This document shows, piece by piece, positions 1 through 6,941 of a stretch of DNA of 34,109 nucleotides; the stretch's first letter is position 1, and each line of letters opens with the position of its first letter. Source of the DNA: Pseudomonadota bacterium (lineage in GTDB: Bacteria; Pseudomonadota; Alphaproteobacteria; Sphingomonadales; Sphingomonadaceae). Below the pieces are notes generated by a model. The model was not told the DNA's origin, did no database searches, and saw only the letters and a program-made list of their open reading frames with translations. Where the stretch lies: assembly GCA_023436615.1 (NCBI GenBank), contig JAEZIO010000066.1:1-34109 (forward strand), in the 5' to 3' direction. Both the position numbers and the translations under genes were made by a program.

Positions 1-616
1 CCTCGAGGTAGTGCGTCGTGAGCAGCACGGTCGTGAGCTCCGCGCGCGTCACGGCCTCGAGCTCGGCCCACATCTGGGCGCGGGCCTCGGGGTCGAGTCC
101 CGTGGTGGGCTCGTCGAGGAAGAGGACGCGCGGCCGGTGCACCAGGCCCATCGCCACGTCGAGCTTGCGGGCCATGCCGCCCGAGTACGTCTTCACGAGC
201 CGGCCGGCCGCGTCCGTGAGCCCGAACCTTTCGAGCAGCTCGTCCGCGCGCGCCCGCGCGTCGGGCCCGGACAGGCCCTGGAGCCGCGCCGCGAGGACGA
301 GGTTCTCCCGGCCGGTCCCCATCGGGTCGCTGACCGGCTTCTGCGCGACCAGCCCGATGGCGCGGCGCACGCGGTCGGGGTGGCGCAGCACGTCGACGCC
401 CGCGACGACGGCGCGGCCGGCGTCGGGCCTGGTCAGCGTCGCGAGGATCTTCACGGTGGTGGACTTGCCGGCGCCGTTGGGCCCGAGCAGCCCGAAGATC
501 TGGCCGCGCGGCACGTCGAAGCTGACTCCGTCGAGCGCGAGCTTCGGCTCCGAGCCTTTGCCCGAATAGACCTTCGTCAGGGATTCGATTCGGATTGCTG
601 GCTCGGCCGCGGTCAT
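1..616 (-). CDS. ABC transporter ATP-binding protein, DrrA-like (3' part beyond window)
   Basis: ATPase subunit of an ABC exporter; the last part of the gene lies beyond base 1. The start is the ATG at 616-614 (MTAAEPAIRIESLTKVY). In 205 visible residues the NBD motifs occur in order: Walker A GPNGAGKS at residues 45-52, a Q-loop in VAQKP, the signature YSGGM at 144-148, Walker B with LFLDEPTTGLDP, and the H-loop in TTHYLE at the window edge. Wording after Walker A (TLTRPDAG, LRHPDRVRRAIG, TGRENL, GGMARKLDVA) matches daunorubicin-resistance DrrA-type ATPases of Actinobacteria, while the first 50 residues read like an ordinary proteobacterial ABC-2 ATPase. Composition is extreme: only 9 of 205 codons end in A or T, and 6 of those are in the first 20. 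Permease partner and substrate are not visible. Confidence 0.9.
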   Translation of the reverse strand, partial: MTAAEPAIRIESLTKVYSGKGSEPKLALDGVSFDVPRGQIFGLLGPNGAGKSTTVKILATLTRPDAGRAVVAGVDVLRHPDRVRRAIGLVAQKPVSDPMGTGRENLVLAARLQGLSGPDARARADELLERFGLTDAAGRLVKTYSGGMARKLDVAMGLVHRPRVLFLDEPTTGLDPEARAQMWAELEAVTRAELTTVLLTTHYLE

Positions 617-727
617 GGCGAAGGCGCATAGCCGCCGCCCGACCGATGCGGAAGCGAGTCACGGTAAAGTGCCTTTTAACCTTACGCGGCAGGGTGATCT
701 TGACGTTAACCCCGTAAACGGCCGCTC

Positions 728-1246
728 ATGGGTGGGCTGGTCAACCTCCGTGCGATCGTCGGCGCCGCGCTTCTCGCGTCAGCGCCAGCGGAGGCGCGCG
801 CAGCGACTCCGCCGGCAAAGGCCAGCGGAACGGCAGTGTTCGTCCGGCCGCTCACGCTCCTGAAGCGCAACGACCTCGACTTCGGTGCGATCGTCGCGTC
901 GACCACCGCGGGTACGGTGACGCTGAATCCGGCGACGGGCACGCTCACGGCAACCGGCGGCCTCGTCCTTGTCCCTGGAGCGACGTCCGCCGGAAGGTTC
1001 GTCGGCGCGGGCACCCGAAACACGCCGATCAATATCCGTATCCCGAACGGGCCTGTGACGCTGACGCGCGTCGGCGGCACACAGACGATGACCGTCACCA
1101 ACTGGACGCTCGATGGCGCCGCCAACCGGCGCGTTCCGCCGAACCGCGCGTTCGAGTTCCGCGTCGGAGGGCGGCTCAACGTCGCCGCGAACCAGATGGA
1201 CGGGACCTATGTCGGAAGCTTCGACGTGACGGTTCACTATCCATAG
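728..1246 (+). CDS. DUF4402 domain exported protein (copy 1)
   Basis: 172-residue protein of unknown function, probably exported. An N-terminal hydrophobic segment (about residues 4-18) followed by AEARA is a plausible signal peptide. The mature part is one DUF4402 domain: it opens with a strand ending in LDFG (about residue 52), continues with GTVTLNPATG, a glycine-rich middle, and finishes with VGGRLNVAANQ, GTYVGSFDVTVHY. The C-terminus alternates hydrophobic residues and has a penultimate tyrosine, as in chaperone-usher pilins. A paralogue follows about 100 bp downstream. No good Shine-Dalgarno precedes the ATG, so the start is less certain than the frame. The gene is divergent from the ABC ATPase. 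Confidence 0.82.
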   Translation: MGGLVNLRAIVGAALLASAPAEARAATPPAKASGTAVFVRPLTLLKRNDLDFGAIVASTTAGTVTLNPATGTLTATGGLVLVPGATSAGRFVGAGTRNTPINIRIPNGPVTLTRVGGTQTMTVTNWTLDGAANRRVPPNRAFEFRVGGRLNVAANQMDGTYVGSFDVTVHYP

Positions 1247-1352
1247 TTAAGCCGTCTGGTTAAATTACCGCGCACCGTTCCTCTTCAATCCACGGTCATT
1301 CGGCCGCTGCAAACTGCCGGGCAATCGCAATCCTGTGCGAAAGGAATGCTCG

Positions 1353-1868
1353 GTGGCGAAGACAAAATTGCTTATTGCGGCCGTGGCGCTCGCCTCGGCC
1401 TTCGCCGCAGCCCCGGCTGCGGCTGCAACCCCAGTGACTCGCACGACGGACAGCCGCGCGCTGATCCTCGTGCCGCTGACGCTGACGAAGATTACGGACC
1501 TGAGCTTCGGCTCCGCGGTGCCGTCGCCGGTATCGGGCGTGATCACCATCAACGCGACGACCGGCAATCGGACCTTCGCAGGTGGCGTGACACTGATTCC
1601 GAGTGATGCCGGCAACCGGGCACGCTTCGGCGGAGCCGGGACGCCGGGCCAGCAGGTGATCGTCACCGTGGATGCGCCGCTGCAGCTGACGAGCGCGGGG
1701 GGCGACACGATCGACGTGCTCGCATTGACGCTGGACGGCCCGGCAACGCGGCTGATCAGCCCGGCGCACACCTTCTTCGTGGGCGTAGGCGGCACCATCA
1801 TGATCGCAGCCAATCAGGCCGAGGGCGTTTACGACGGCGATTTCACGGTCACGGCCAATTATCAGTAA
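1353..1868 (+). CDS. DUF4402 domain exported protein (copy 2)
   Basis: Second DUF4402 protein, 171 residues from the chosen GTG at 1353. That start is preferred over the in-frame GTG at 1335 because AAAGGAA at 1340-1346 sits 6-7 bases upstream and the protein then begins directly with a classical signal peptide (VAKTKLLIAAVALASAF..., cleavage near AAA-ATP). The domain repeats the layout of copy 1: PLTLTKITDLSFG, GVITINATTG, a central FGGAGTPGQQ segment, then FFVGVGGTIMIAANQ, GVYDGDFTVTANY and a penultimate Tyr. The two copies are clearly homologous but strongly diverged, so the duplication is old. Location is inferred to be periplasmic or surface. No usher or chaperone gene is present nearby. 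Confidence 0.85.
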   Translation: MAKTKLLIAAVALASAFAAAPAAAATPVTRTTDSRALILVPLTLTKITDLSFGSAVPSPVSGVITINATTGNRTFAGGVTLIPSDAGNRARFGGAGTPGQQVIVTVDAPLQLTSAGGDTIDVLALTLDGPATRLISPAHTFFVGVGGTIMIAANQAEGVYDGDFTVTANYQ

Positions 1869-1919
1869 GCTGCTGCGCCGCCTTGTCGGCAGTCGATGCC
1901 GATCCTAAGTGGCGCAGGC

Positions 1920-2120
1920 ATGACCGCGCCTCCGCCGCCCGAAACCTACAGGATCAAGACCGCGCAGGTCGCGTGCGACGGGTCAGGCGCGGTGTCGCCG
2001 GAACTGGGGCATCCGCGCGTCTATCTCCGCATCGATCCGGCGGTCGGCTTCGTCGAGTGCGGCTATTGCGATCGGCGGTTCGTTCTTGAGGGGGGCGTAG
2101 CGGACACCGGTTCGAAGTGA
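1920..2120 (+). CDS. zf-CHCC zinc-finger protein
   Basis: 66-residue protein from ATG 1920 (an ATG at 1896 is the alternative). It carries the CHCC zinc-finger pattern shared with the mitochondrial complex I accessory subunit NDUFS6: VACDG, then GHPRVYL, then a CGYC pair followed by DRRFVL. The four ligands would be the first Cys, the His of GHP and the two Cys of CGYC. Alphaproteobacterial homologues are short stand-alone proteins; a role in respiratory-complex maturation is suggested by the family only. Its TGA overlaps the GTG of tldD by four bases, so it heads a tightly coupled cassette. Confidence 0.85.
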   Translation: MTAPPPPETYRIKTAQVACDGSGAVSPELGHPRVYLRIDPAVGFVECGYCDRRFVLEGGVADTGSK

Positions 2121-3529
2121 ACCCCCGCCAGCTCCTCTACCGCTCACTCCAACCGGACGAGGCCCGCCGGCTGGCGGCGCACCATCTCTCCTCTTGCGAC
2201 GACGGCGAGCTGTTCCTGGAACATAGCGTCAGCGAAGCGTTCGGGTTCGACGACGGCCGGCTGAAGACCGCGAGCTACGACAGCGCGTCCGGATTCGGAC
2301 TTCGCGGAGTGACGGGCGAAGCGACCGCCTTCGCCCACGCCAACGAGATCAGCGCGGATGCCATTTCCCGCGCCGCCGCAACGCTGACGCTGCTCGATCC
2401 GGCCAAGGGGGCGCCGGCTCCGCCTCCTCCTCGCACGAATCAGGCGATGTACGCAGCCGACAATCCGCTGACGGAAGTGCCGTTCGCCGACAAGGTTGCC
2501 TTGTGCCAGCTGATCGACGCGGCCGCGCGTGCCCGCGACCCGCGCGTGGCGCAGGTGAGCGTCTCCCTGTCGGCAAGCTGGCGCGTGATCGAGATCATCC
2601 GTGCCGACGGTTTCGTCGCGTCCGACGTGCGCCCGCTGGTCCGCCTCGGGGTGCAGATCGTCGCCGCCGACAACGGCCGGCGCGAAGTCGGACACTTCGG
2701 GATGGGCGGCCGCCACTTGTACGCGCCGCTATTCGACCCGGCCACTTGGAACCGCGCAATCGACGAGGCGCTGGAGCAGGCGCTCAATAACCTGCGTTCC
2801 GTTGCCGCGCCGGCGGGCGAGATGCCGGTTGTGCTCGGGCCGGGCTGGTGCGGCGTGCTTCTGCACGAAGCGGTCGGGCATGGGCTGGAAGGCGATTTCA
2901 ACCGGAAGGGCACCTCTGCATTCAGCGGCCGAATCGGCAGCCAGGTTGCGGCGCCGGGAGTCACCGTCGTCGACGACGGGGCCATGCAGCAGCGCCGCGG
3001 TTCGCTGACGATCGACGACGAGGGGACGCCGACCCGCCGCAACGTGTTGATCGAGGACGGGATACTGAAAGGCTATCTGCAGGACCGACTCAACGCCCGC
3101 CTGATGGGAATGGAGCCGACCGGAAGCGGCCGTCGCGAAAGCTTCGCGCACGCGCCCATGCCGCGGATGAACAACACTTTCATGCTGGCCGGCAACGACG
3201 ACCCGGACGAGCTCGTGAGCCGCGTTGCCGACGGAATCTACGCGAAGAGCTTCGGCGGCGGCCAGGTCGATATCACGAGCGGCAAGTTCGTCTTCTCCTG
3301 CACCGAAGCGTACAGGATCCGCGGCGGCAGGATCGCCGAGCCGGTGAAGGGGGCGACGCTGATCGGCGACGGGCCGACGGTACTTACTCGGATCAAGGGC
3401 ATCGGGAACGACCTCGCGCTCGACGAGGGCATCGGCGTGTGCGGCAAGGGCGGCCAATCGGTTCCGGCGGGAGTCGGTCAGCCTACGTTGTTGATCGACG
3501 GCCTCACCGTCGGCGGAACGGCAGCCTGA
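2117..3529 (+). CDS. tldD: metalloprotease TldD
   Basis: Catalytic subunit of the TldD/TldE (PmbA) protease, a cytoplasmic zinc protease that degrades unfolded peptides, matures microcins and processes CcdA in Enterobacteria. The 470-residue length is normal. The metal motif HEAVGH is at residues 250-255, followed by GLEGDFNRKG, and the C-terminal part has GGGQVDITSGKF and GVCGKGGQSVPAGVGQPTLLI, all typical of TldD. The start is a GTG inside the GTGA overlap with the upstream zinc-finger gene, and the stop overlaps the ATG of the DUF924 gene by one base (TGATG). No tldE/pmbA is in the window. Confidence 0.96.
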   Translation: MNPRQLLYRSLQPDEARRLAAHHLSSCDDGELFLEHSVSEAFGFDDGRLKTASYDSASGFGLRGVTGEATAFAHANEISADAISRAAATLTLLDPAKGAPAPPPPRTNQAMYAADNPLTEVPFADKVALCQLIDAAARARDPRVAQVSVSLSASWRVIEIIRADGFVASDVRPLVRLGVQIVAADNGRREVGHFGMGGRHLYAPLFDPATWNRAIDEALEQALNNLRSVAAPAGEMPVVLGPGWCGVLLHEAVGHGLEGDFNRKGTSAFSGRIGSQVAAPGVTVVDDGAMQQRRGSLTIDDEGTPTRRNVLIEDGILKGYLQDRLNARLMGMEPTGSGRRESFAHAPMPRMNNTFMLAGNDDPDELVSRVADGIYAKSFGGGQVDITSGKFVFSCTEAYRIRGGRIAEPVKGATLIGDGPTVLTRIKGIGNDLALDEGIGVCGKGGQSVPAGVGQPTLLIDGLTVGGTAA

Positions 3530-4068
3530 TGGCCGGCGACTGGCGCGCCGACGTTCTGAAATTCTGGTTCGGACTGGAGCCCGAGCAATGGTGGCGCGGC
3601 CCGCCCGAGCTCGACGCGGAAGTCCGTGACCGCTTCCTCACCCTATGGGAGCAGAAGCGCCAGCTCCCGGCCAAGTCCTTCCTCGATGAGCCGCTGACCG
3701 CGCTCGCGGCGGTCATCCTGTTCGACCAGTTTCCTCGCAACATGTTTCGCGATCACGCGGACCAGTTCTCGACGGATACGCTTGGCCTCGCCATTGCGCG
3801 CGAAGCGGTGGAGCGAGGGTACGACAAGCAGCTCAATACCGTCGAGCGCCAGTTCCTCTACATGCCGTTCCAGCATAGCGAGAACGCCGACGACCAGCGT
3901 CGGTCGATGCTGCTCTTCACCGAGCTGGGCGACGATCACGCGCTCGGCTTCGCGAAGAAGCACCACGACATCATCGAGCGGTTCGGTCGCTTCCCGCACC
4001 GCAACGCGATGCTCGGTCGGACGCCGCGGCCCGACGAAATTGCCGCGGGCGACATCGTCCCCTGGTGA
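3529..4068 (+). CDS. DUF924 family protein
   Basis: 179-residue DUF924 protein; biochemical function unknown, fold expected to be all-helical and TPR-like. Family hallmarks are the opening VLKFWFGL, the motif FDQFPRNMFR near residues 64-73, and MPFQHSE followed by a conserved C-terminal half with GRFPHRN and TPRPDE. The start ATG overlaps the tldD stop (TGATG), so the two are probably translationally coupled. No signal peptide, so cytoplasmic. Its own stop overlaps the GTG of the next gene by four bases. Confidence 0.92.
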   Translation: MAGDWRADVLKFWFGLEPEQWWRGPPELDAEVRDRFLTLWEQKRQLPAKSFLDEPLTALAAVILFDQFPRNMFRDHADQFSTDTLGLAIAREAVERGYDKQLNTVERQFLYMPFQHSENADDQRRSMLLFTELGDDHALGFAKKHHDIIERFGRFPHRNAMLGRTPRPDEIAAGDIVPW

Positions 4069-4274
4069 GCACCCTGGTCGAGGCCGCGCGCTTTACCTGG
4101 CCCTATCAGGCGGAGCTGTTTCGCGCCTTTCTCGAAAGCCACGGCATGAGCGCCGTGGTCTTCGACACGCAGAGCTTCGGTTATTCCGAAGGCGCCATGA
4201 CTGGCGTACGCGTGATGGTGCTCGAGACCGAGCTTCCCGAGGCCCGGAGACTCTTTGCGGAGTATGACTCCTAG
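4065..4274 (+). CDS. DUF2007 domain protein
   Basis: 69-residue protein matching the DUF2007 (putative signal-transducing protein) pattern: an initial strand-helix (FTWPYQAELFRAFLESHGM), a central strand (AVVFDTQ), and a strand-helix ending (GVRVMVLETELPEARRLFAEY) giving a small alpha-beta, ferredoxin-like fold. It starts with GTG within a GTGA overlap with the DUF924 stop and closes the four-gene cassette. Its TAG stop overlaps the TAG stop of the convergent DUF442 gene within a single CTAG, leaving no room for a terminator between the two strands. Confidence 0.85.
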   Translation: MSTLVEAARFTWPYQAELFRAFLESHGMSAVVFDTQSFGYSEGAMTGVRVMVLETELPEARRLFAEYDS

Positions 4275-4675
4275 AGCAGGTGGGCGATTGGCGACAGGTC
4301 GACCCCCGCTTCGCCGGCCGCCTGCTCCAGCTCCTCCACCGAGGCGCCCTGGCCGCGCCGCGCGAGCGCCCATGCCATGGTCGATCGGGTACCGGAGCGA
4401 CAGAAGGCAAGCACCTTGCCGTCAGCGGCCCGGATCGCCTCCTGCATGCATTCGACGTCGGCCGGCCCGATGCCGCGCGTGATCGGAAGGAAGCGATAGT
4501 CGATGCCTGCCGCTTCGGCCGCGGCCTCGATCTCGGCGGCAGCCGGCTGCCCGGGATCCTCGCCATCGGGGCGGTTGTTGACGATCATCGTCACCCCCAT
4601 GCCCTTGAGGTCGCCGACCTCGTGAGGCTGGATCTGCCCGCTGACCAGCGTTTTGTCGTCAAGCTGCCGGATCAC
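4271..4675 (-). CDS. TIGR01244/DUF442 sulfurtransferase-phosphatase-like protein
   Basis: 134-residue protein of the DUF442/TIGR01244 family (the phosphatase-like domain found beside or fused to Blh beta-lactamase-fold proteins). It shows IRQLDDKTLVSGQI near the N-terminus, VNNRPDGEDP, and the active-site loop FCRSGTRS; the C-R-S-G-x-R-S spacing is that of rhodaneses rather than the CX5R of tyrosine phosphatases. The GTG start at 4675 is fixed by AGGAGG five bases upstream, which itself overlaps the stop codon of the M3 peptidase gene, eight bases away; co-transcription is likely. Substrate unknown; persulfide chemistry is the most plausible role. Confidence 0.88.
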   Translation of the reverse strand: MIRQLDDKTLVSGQIQPHEVGDLKGMGVTMIVNNRPDGEDPGQPAAAEIEAAAEAAGIDYRFLPITRGIGPADVECMQEAIRAADGKVLAFCRSGTRSTMAWALARRGQGASVEELEQAAGEAGVDLSPIAHLL

Positions 4676-4683
4676 GCGTCCTC

Positions 4684-6843
4684 CTATTCGCCTTGCGTAT
4701 TCTCGGTCAGTCCGCGGAACGCCAGCATTGGCTCCACCTGCGGGTCGTGGCCGGTGAAGGCGCGATACATCTCTGCATAATCCATCGTGTTGCCGCGAGA
4801 CAGGATCATGTTGCGGAAGCGCTGCCCGTTCTCGCGGGTGAGGCCGCCGTGCTTGCTGAACCAGTCGAATGCGTCGTGGTCGAGCATCTCGGTCCACGCA
4901 TAGGCATAATAGCCGGCCGCATAGCCGCCGCCCCAGATATGCGCGAAATAGGGCGTGAAATAGCGCGGCGGCACCTCGGCGACCGCAAAGCCGCTCTTCG
5001 CGAGCGACTCCGCCTGGAAAGCATCGACGTCCTGGCGGGCAGCGTCGGGCGAGAGGCTGTGCCAGTCGAGGTCCATCTTGGCCGCCGTGATCGCTTCGCC
5101 GAGCTCATAACCCTGGTTGAAGGTTCGCGCCTTGAGGATCTTATCGACGAGCGCCTGCGGGATCGGCTGGCCGGTCTGGTAGTGGACCGCGTAGTGCGGG
5201 AGGACCTTGGGATCGAGCGCCCAATTCTCGTTGAACTGAGACGGGAACTCGACATAGTCGCGGGCGACGTTCGTCCCCGACAAGGTCGGATAGGTCTGCG
5301 CGGCGAACATGCCGTGCAGCGCGTGGCCGAACTCGTGGAACATCGTCGTGACATTGTCCCAGCTGATCAGCGCGGGCTTGCCGGCGGCGGGCTTGGTGAA
5401 ATTCTCCACGTTGAACACGACCGGCTTCTGACCGCGCAGATAGGATTGGTTGACGAGGTTCGACATCCACGCGCCGCCGCCCTTGTTGTCGCGCTTCCAC
5501 GGGTCGATGTAGAACAGCGCAAGCGGCTGGCCATCCGCTTCGTGAACCTCGAACACCCGCATGTCCGGGCTCCATGTCGGGATGTCCTTCCGCTCCTTGA
5601 ACGTGATTCCGTAGAGCTGGTTGGCAGCGTAGAAGACGCCGTCTTCGAGGACCTTGTTGAACTCGAAATATTGCTTCAGCTCGTCGTTATCGATGGCGTA
5701 GCGCTGCTTGCGGATCTGCTCGGCGTAAATGTTCCAATCCCAGGGCTGCGCCGTGAACCCGCCGCCCTGCGCATTCACCAGCGCCTGGATGTCGGCATAT
5801 TCGGCCTTCTCCTTCGCGGTGGTCGCAGGCTGTAACCGCTGGACGAAGCCGATCGCGTTTTCCGGCGTCTTCGCCATCTGGTCGGTCAGCGTGTACGCCG
5901 CGTAATTCGCGAAGCCGAGCAGCCCCGCCTTCTTCGCGCGCAGCTGCGCCAGCTGTGAGATCAGGCTGCGAGTGTCGTTCTTGTCGCCCTTGGAGGCGCG
6001 GGTGATGCTTGCGCGGTACAGCGCCTCGCGGGTCGCGCGGTTGGTCAGCGATTCGAGCGCCGGCTGCTGCGTCGTGTTCTGCAGCGGCAGCACATAGCCG
6101 TCGACCTTTCGGTCCTTGGCCGCTTCCGCCGCTGCAGCGACTTGATCGTCGGAGAGACCGGCAAGCGCCGCCTTGTCGGCAACGTGGAGCGCGCCGGCCT
6201 TGGTTGCTTCGAGCAGCGTCTGGCCGAACTTCGTTTCGAGCGTGCTGATCTGCGTGTTGAGCTTCTTGAGCTCGGGCTGCTTCGCTGGAGGGAGCTTGGC
6301 GCCGGCCTTCACGAACTGATCGTAGGTGACCTGCAGAAGGCGGGCCTGCTCGGGATTGAGGCTCAGTGTGTCGCGCTTCTGGTACAGCGTCTCGACGCGC
6401 TTGAAGAGCCTGGCGTTGAGATTGATGAAATCACGATGCTGCGAAAGCAGCGGCGAAGTCTTGGTTTCGACGCCCTGCAGCGTGTCGTTGGTGTTTGCGC
6501 CGCTCACCGCGAAAAAAGCGAGCAGGGCGCGCTCGAGCAACGCGCCCGAACGCTCGAGCGGGACCAGCGTGTTGTTGAAGGTCGGCGGAGCGGGATTGTT
6601 CGCAATCTGCAGCACTTCGCGCTTCTGCTGCGCCATGCCGGCCAGGATCGCGGGAAGATAATCGCTGTCCTTGATCCTCGAGAAATCCGGCGCATCGAAC
6701 GGAAGCGTGCTCGGCTTTGCGAATGGGTTCGAAGCGGGCAGGGCGGCAGCCGCGGAAGCGCTCCCTTTTTTGTTCGGGGCCGCGAGGGCGGGCGTTGCCG
6801 CGAACGTGATTGCGGCGGTGGTCATCAGGAGGGCGCGGAGCAT
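4684..6843 (-). CDS. dcp: secreted M3 family metallopeptidase (Dcp-like)
   Basis: 719-residue peptidyl-dipeptidase-type oligopeptidase of family M3. ATG 6843 is followed by a signal peptide (MLRALLMTTAAITFAATPALA), so the enzyme is probably periplasmic. The zinc motif HEFGH is at residues 503-507, and the downstream glutamate ligand lies in the typical Dcp stretch GTNVARDYVEFPSQFNENW. A long helical N-terminal half and the C-terminal WGGGYAAGYYAYAW/DHDAFDWF block are as expected. It would trim peptides two residues at a time from the C-terminus. It lies 98 bp downstream of the Atm1-like exporter on the same strand and eight bp upstream of the DUF442 gene. Confidence 0.95.
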   Translation of the reverse strand: MLRALLMTTAAITFAATPALAAPNKKGSASAAAALPASNPFAKPSTLPFDAPDFSRIKDSDYLPAILAGMAQQKREVLQIANNPAPPTFNNTLVPLERSGALLERALLAFFAVSGANTNDTLQGVETKTSPLLSQHRDFINLNARLFKRVETLYQKRDTLSLNPEQARLLQVTYDQFVKAGAKLPPAKQPELKKLNTQISTLETKFGQTLLEATKAGALHVADKAALAGLSDDQVAAAAEAAKDRKVDGYVLPLQNTTQQPALESLTNRATREALYRASITRASKGDKNDTRSLISQLAQLRAKKAGLLGFANYAAYTLTDQMAKTPENAIGFVQRLQPATTAKEKAEYADIQALVNAQGGGFTAQPWDWNIYAEQIRKQRYAIDNDELKQYFEFNKVLEDGVFYAANQLYGITFKERKDIPTWSPDMRVFEVHEADGQPLALFYIDPWKRDNKGGGAWMSNLVNQSYLRGQKPVVFNVENFTKPAAGKPALISWDNVTTMFHEFGHALHGMFAAQTYPTLSGTNVARDYVEFPSQFNENWALDPKVLPHYAVHYQTGQPIPQALVDKILKARTFNQGYELGEAITAAKMDLDWHSLSPDAARQDVDAFQAESLAKSGFAVAEVPPRYFTPYFAHIWGGGYAAGYYAYAWTEMLDHDAFDWFSKHGGLTRENGQRFRNMILSRGNTMDYAEMYRAFTGHDPQVEPMLAFRGLTENTQGE

Positions 6844-6941
6844 GGATTGTCCTGTCGTTGGCGAGTCGTGGCGTGGAGGTGTCGAACGACGACGCCCGTT
6901 AGGCAATACCGAAGGCGGAACGCGTCGATGAACAGCCGCGA

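Noticed and set aside
1247..1263. TTAA-N9-TTAA between the DUF4402 genes as a CtrA site
   Set aside because: CtrA sites need a 7-base spacer; here it is nine.
4400..4425. Reading the DUF442 active site as a tyrosine phosphatase CX5R loop
   Set aside because: The arginine is at position +5 in CRSGTRS, the rhodanese-type spacing.
4693..5835. 380-codon open frame opposite the M3 peptidase gene
   Set aside because: Same antisense effect; no family motif, and the M3 active site lies on the other strand.
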